The notes under the pieces: model-generated
Databases searched by the model: none
The model's input: only the letters and a program-made list of their open reading frames with translations
What the model was told of the DNA's origin: nothing
Part shown: piece by piece, positions 61,511-64,000 of the stretch
How the letters are laid out: every line of letters starts with the position of its first letter
Position numbering within the stretch: position 1 is the stretch's first letter
Assembly (NCBI GenBank): GCA_965116215.1
Contig: OZ220494.1
Span: 744,001 to 808,000, forward strand
From: CBDBKL01 sp965116215
GTDB taxonomy: Bacteria; Bdellovibrionota; Bdellovibrionia; Bdellovibrionales; JAKFYE01
Reading direction: 5' to 3'
Length of the DNA stretch: 64,000 bases
Position numbers and translations under genes: made by a program

Positions 61511-62398
61511 TCAGGCCTTTGGATCAAAGGCATCTCTTAAACCATCCCCGAATAGATTGAACGCCAACATTGTTAAAAATAAAGCTCCTCCAGGAAATAA
61601 TATAAGATGAGGAAAAGATTTGAGAGAACGCCAACCATCAGAGCACAGAACACCCCAACTGGAAAACGGAGGTTGCAACCCCAATCCTATAAAACTTAAA
61701 AAACTTTCAAATAAAACATTCAGAGGAATTTGAAATGTTAAAGTAATAATAATAGGACCAAGAATATTAGGAAGGACATGTTTTAGAAGTATATTTATAT
61801 CGCCCTGACCTAATGCCTTTGCCGCTTCAACATAAAGCATTTCTTTTGTTTGCAAAACCTGACCACGAACTAATCGAGCAATTGTTGTCCAGCCGACTAA
61901 ACTCAGTGCTAATAACACTCCTGTTACAGCTTTTAATTCCGGATTTTCAAAAATATCAATGGCGTCAAAAATGACCATAACAAGAATCAACAAAACAAGT
62001 GTCGGAATAGAGTAAAGAATATCTACAAACCTCATCATAAGGGCATCAGTTTTTCCACCTATCCAACCTGATACCATCCCATATATCAAACCTATCGCTA
62101 AAGAAATGACAGCCGTTAAAATAGCTACAGCCATAGATATTCTAGCTCCATAAATAATACGTGAAAAAAGATCTCGCCCCAAACTATCTGTGCCTAGAAG
62201 ATTTATGCTATTGGGTCCTAAAAGGGCACGATCAATATTTTGAGTCTCAAAAGAATAAGGGGCAATTTGGACAGCAAAAACACTCACAAAGCAAACAAAA
62301 ATAATATACCAGCCTGAGAGAACAGCCGGTTTATTTCTTTTTAAACGTTTCCAAGAATCAATCCATAAACTATTAGACTTGTATTTTTTTGGGTTCAT
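61511..62398 (-). CDS. peptide-type ABC transporter permease (DppC/OppC family)
   Basis: A 295-aa inner-membrane permease. The N-terminal helix (AVLSGWYIIFVCFVSVFAVQ) is followed by the LLGTDSLGRDLFSRIIYGAR family segment and five more helices with the EAA loop AAKALGQGDINILLKHVLPN. Substrates are likely peptides or other dipeptide-type ligands. The partner DppB normally lies directly upstream, and DppD/DppF and the binding protein nearby; none is present here, as a protease-Sel1 gene sits 8 bp upstream. The ATG at 62398 and a GTG at 62416 are both possible; neither has a clear ribosome site. Confidence 0.85.
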   Translation of the reverse strand: MNPKKYKSNSLWIDSWKRLKRNKPAVLSGWYIIFVCFVSVFAVQIAPYSFETQNIDRALLGPNSINLLGTDSLGRDLFSRIIYGARISMAVAILTAVISLAIGLIYGMVSGWIGGKTDALMMRFVDILYSIPTLVLLILVMVIFDAIDIFENPELKAVTGVLLALSLVGWTTIARLVRGQVLQTKEMLYVEAAKALGQGDINILLKHVLPNILGPIIITLTFQIPLNVLFESFLSFIGLGLQPPFSSWGVLCSDGWRSLKSFPHLILFPGGALFLTMLAFNLFGDGLRDAFDPKA

Positions 62399-62406
62399 GA
62401 CATTTT

Positions 62407-63663
62407 TTAATAGCACCGTTGACTCTGTTTATATTTTCTCTTCCAGTACAGGGCTTTTAGAAGGTTTTTTCTTACGCCTTGTCCTTTAGCATAAAGTAAA
62501 GCCAGATTATATTGAGCTTTTTTATATCCCTGCTCTGCAGCCTTCTCATACCAATAACGAGCCTTTTGAAAATCCCTCTCAACCCCTAGCCCTTCAAGAT
62601 ACATGATGCCCAACTCATTCTGAGCCAGCTTATATCCCTGCTCTGCAGCCTTCTTATACCAATAACGAGCCTTTTGAAAATCCCTCTCACCCCCCAGTCC
62701 TCGAGAATACATGAAACCTAAATCATTTTGAGCATATTTATATCCCCGCTCTGCAGCCTTTGTATACCAATAACGAGTCTCTTGAAGATTTGATCTTATA
62801 TTATCGTTATACCACATACCCAGAAGAAACATATCCTCTGCTGTTTTGACATCGGCATGAAGAACACGTCTCTTTACCGACTCAGGAGATATACGACCAA
62901 GACCAACTACCCCCTCCCTTTTTAAAAGCTCTTTATTCTCCTCTATTAAAGTCTTTAACTTATGAATCGGGACAACAACAGTCTGTTGGGGATTTATATT
63001 TACTATTATAGAACGCACCACTCCAATAACTTTTAAATCCTGTGAAAAAACAGGCGAACCACTAGAACCAATTTCAGTAAAAGCTGTTGTATAAAACAGT
63101 TCATTTCCTACACGCATCCCAATAAAGCCTTCAGAAAAAGCAACTTTTATACTCTTTTCTGTACCAGGATATGTCTGAAAAGGGAGTTCTTCAAAGCTGA
63201 TACCCTTGACCTGTTGAATAAGATCCAAAAAAGGATAACCAATAGTAAAACTGCTTCGATCTCTAATAATATCCCTATCATTTCCTAAAGTCAGAGGAGT
63301 ATAGTTGTCATTTGTTACTGTCTTAATAATTGCCAAATCGTTCTGGCGATCTACAACCAGTACCCTTCCGAAATCCTCCATCTTTCTTGGAGTGATCACT
63401 TCCATATATACAGATTTATGAGTGTCATGAATCAAATTTTCAACCGCATGATAATTTGTGACCAATAGGTTTTCTGTTATAAAGAAACCACTCCCTTGCC
63501 GAAGGCTATCTCTATCATAAACCATTGCAACAGATGGGCTTAAATTTTTATAATCCCTTTCATCAACCCCGTACGATAAGAGAGCAAAGAAGTAAACAAT
63601 AAAAAATAAGACACTCTTGGCTCTATATATAGACTTTAAAAATAATCCTCTTTTTGATTTCAT
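62407..63663 (-). CDS. secreted trypsin-like protease fused to Sel1 repeats (copy 2)
   Basis: A 418-aa paralogue of the protein at 59855. A signal peptide (VLFFIVYFFALLSYG) is followed by a trypsin-like domain with intact triad: His in LLVTNYHAVENL, Asp in QNDLAIIKT, Ser in TEIGSSGSPVF. About four Sel1 repeats follow (about residues 270-410; ARYWYKKAAEQGYKLAQNE), fewer than in copy 1, ending KRKYKQSQRCY. TTGAGGAAC lies before the ATG. The mature N-terminus GVDERDYKNLS is identical in both copies. It sits 8 bp before the dppC-type start. Confidence 0.88.
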   Translation of the reverse strand: MKSKRGLFLKSIYRAKSVLFFIVYFFALLSYGVDERDYKNLSPSVAMVYDRDSLRQGSGFFITENLLVTNYHAVENLIHDTHKSVYMEVITPRKMEDFGRVLVVDRQNDLAIIKTVTNDNYTPLTLGNDRDIIRDRSSFTIGYPFLDLIQQVKGISFEELPFQTYPGTEKSIKVAFSEGFIGMRVGNELFYTTAFTEIGSSGSPVFSQDLKVIGVVRSIIVNINPQQTVVVPIHKLKTLIEENKELLKREGVVGLGRISPESVKRRVLHADVKTAEDMFLLGMWYNDNIRSNLQETRYWYTKAAERGYKYAQNDLGFMYSRGLGGERDFQKARYWYKKAAEQGYKLAQNELGIMYLEGLGVERDFQKARYWYEKAAEQGYKKAQYNLALLYAKGQGVRKNLLKALYWKRKYKQSQRCY

Positions 63664-64000
63664 GTAGAGAGTTCCTCAAGCTATGTGGATATTGACCCTT
63701 CTCTAATTTTTAAAATAGCCTAGTTCATTGCTACAGGCTAAAAGCATAAGCTGAATAGTGCTCGATGCAGTGAAGAATAAAATGCACTTATCTTCTTCAT
63801 CTCAATCAAAGCCATTATCCTATCAAATTTACGAAACAATTTTTATACTAGAGTTACAAAAAGGCCTCTCATTCTCTTTTTTTAAAAAAAATTCAAAACA
63901 TGGATAAATAAGATTCTATATATCCGTAAAAAGATCGCTCTCACCTTTGATCACATCAAGTACTCTCCAGCTTACGCCTTTAGTTTTCGGCAGAAACAGA
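63664..64000. repeat. right-edge gap with copied upstream block and partial repeats
   Basis: 63687-63720 is the copy of the upstream block seen at 61241 (33 of 34). 63730-63790 carries a decayed loop segment of the long-hairpin repeat in reverse orientation (GGCTAAAAGC and GTGCTCGATGCA). 63950-64000 starts another piece in forward orientation (CCTTTAGTTTTCGGCAGA) that runs off the window. No gene is visible. Confidence 0.6.

Overview
The window is about 64 kb of AT-rich chromosome from a Gram-negative bacterium. It carries LolC/LolE-type and TolC-type envelope genes, two lytic transglycosylases, and DapD of the succinylase lysine pathway. SpoVG, a DUF1844 protein, a single-chain glycyl-tRNA synthetase, pyruvate phosphate dikinase and a large Bat (aerotolerance) operon together point to the former Deltaproteobacteria, for instance Bdellovibrionota-like lineages. 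That placement is inference; no rRNA gene is present. GTG and TTG starts are common.

Layout. 1-4.7 kb: a secreted Sel1-repeat protein (cut by the edge), cystathionine beta-synthase, a phosphopantetheinyl transferase and a secreted ankyrin protein. 4.7-10.8 kb: a FadJ/FadI beta-oxidation pair and MaeB malic enzyme. 10.8-14.9 kb: a lysine and diaminopimelate cluster (lysA, lysC, a murein peptide amidase, dapD). 15-19.4 kb: an orphan Zn-ribbon DNA adenine methylase (COG1743/DUF1156) and a secreted kinase-like protein among dispersed repeats. 19.5-31.6 kb: a LolC-type protein, a YdcF-type protein, RidA, Nfu, an operon J-like/glyQS/ppdK/smc, and Mrp. 32-43 kb: one long minus-strand run moxR, DUF58, a membrane protein, batA, batB-batC fusion, batD, a small protein, a Slt70-type and an MltD-type transglycosylase. 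43-46.5 kb: an inactive HtpX-like protein, a DUF1844 protein, HtrA and SpoVG. 46.8-51 kb: tRNA-Gln, an NYN-domain gene behind a terminator and between 24-bp direct repeats, two outer-envelope proteins and an astacin. 51-58 kb: inositol-phosphate synthase with a CDP-alcohol phosphatidyltransferase, a TolC-type protein, and the housekeeping run prs, rplY, pth, ychF. 58-64 kb: three secreted Sel1 proteins, two of them fused to trypsin-like proteases, around a lone DppC-type permease.

The most unusual signal is a family of dispersed intergenic repeats of about 120-200 bp (near 3.2-3.5, 15.0-15.4, 17.7-18.2, 31.7-32.0, 61.3-61.5 and 63.7-64.0 kb). Each can fold end to end into one long hairpin. 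The outer arms differ in sequence between copies but stay complementary within a copy, so the structure looks maintained while the sequence drifts. Other signals are an attenuator-like terminator directly before the NYN gene, a structured leader before spoVG, an 18-bp dyad between the glyQS operon and mrp, a G9 tract before a lipoprotein gene, and a duplicated secreted protease-Sel1 locus with copied flanks.
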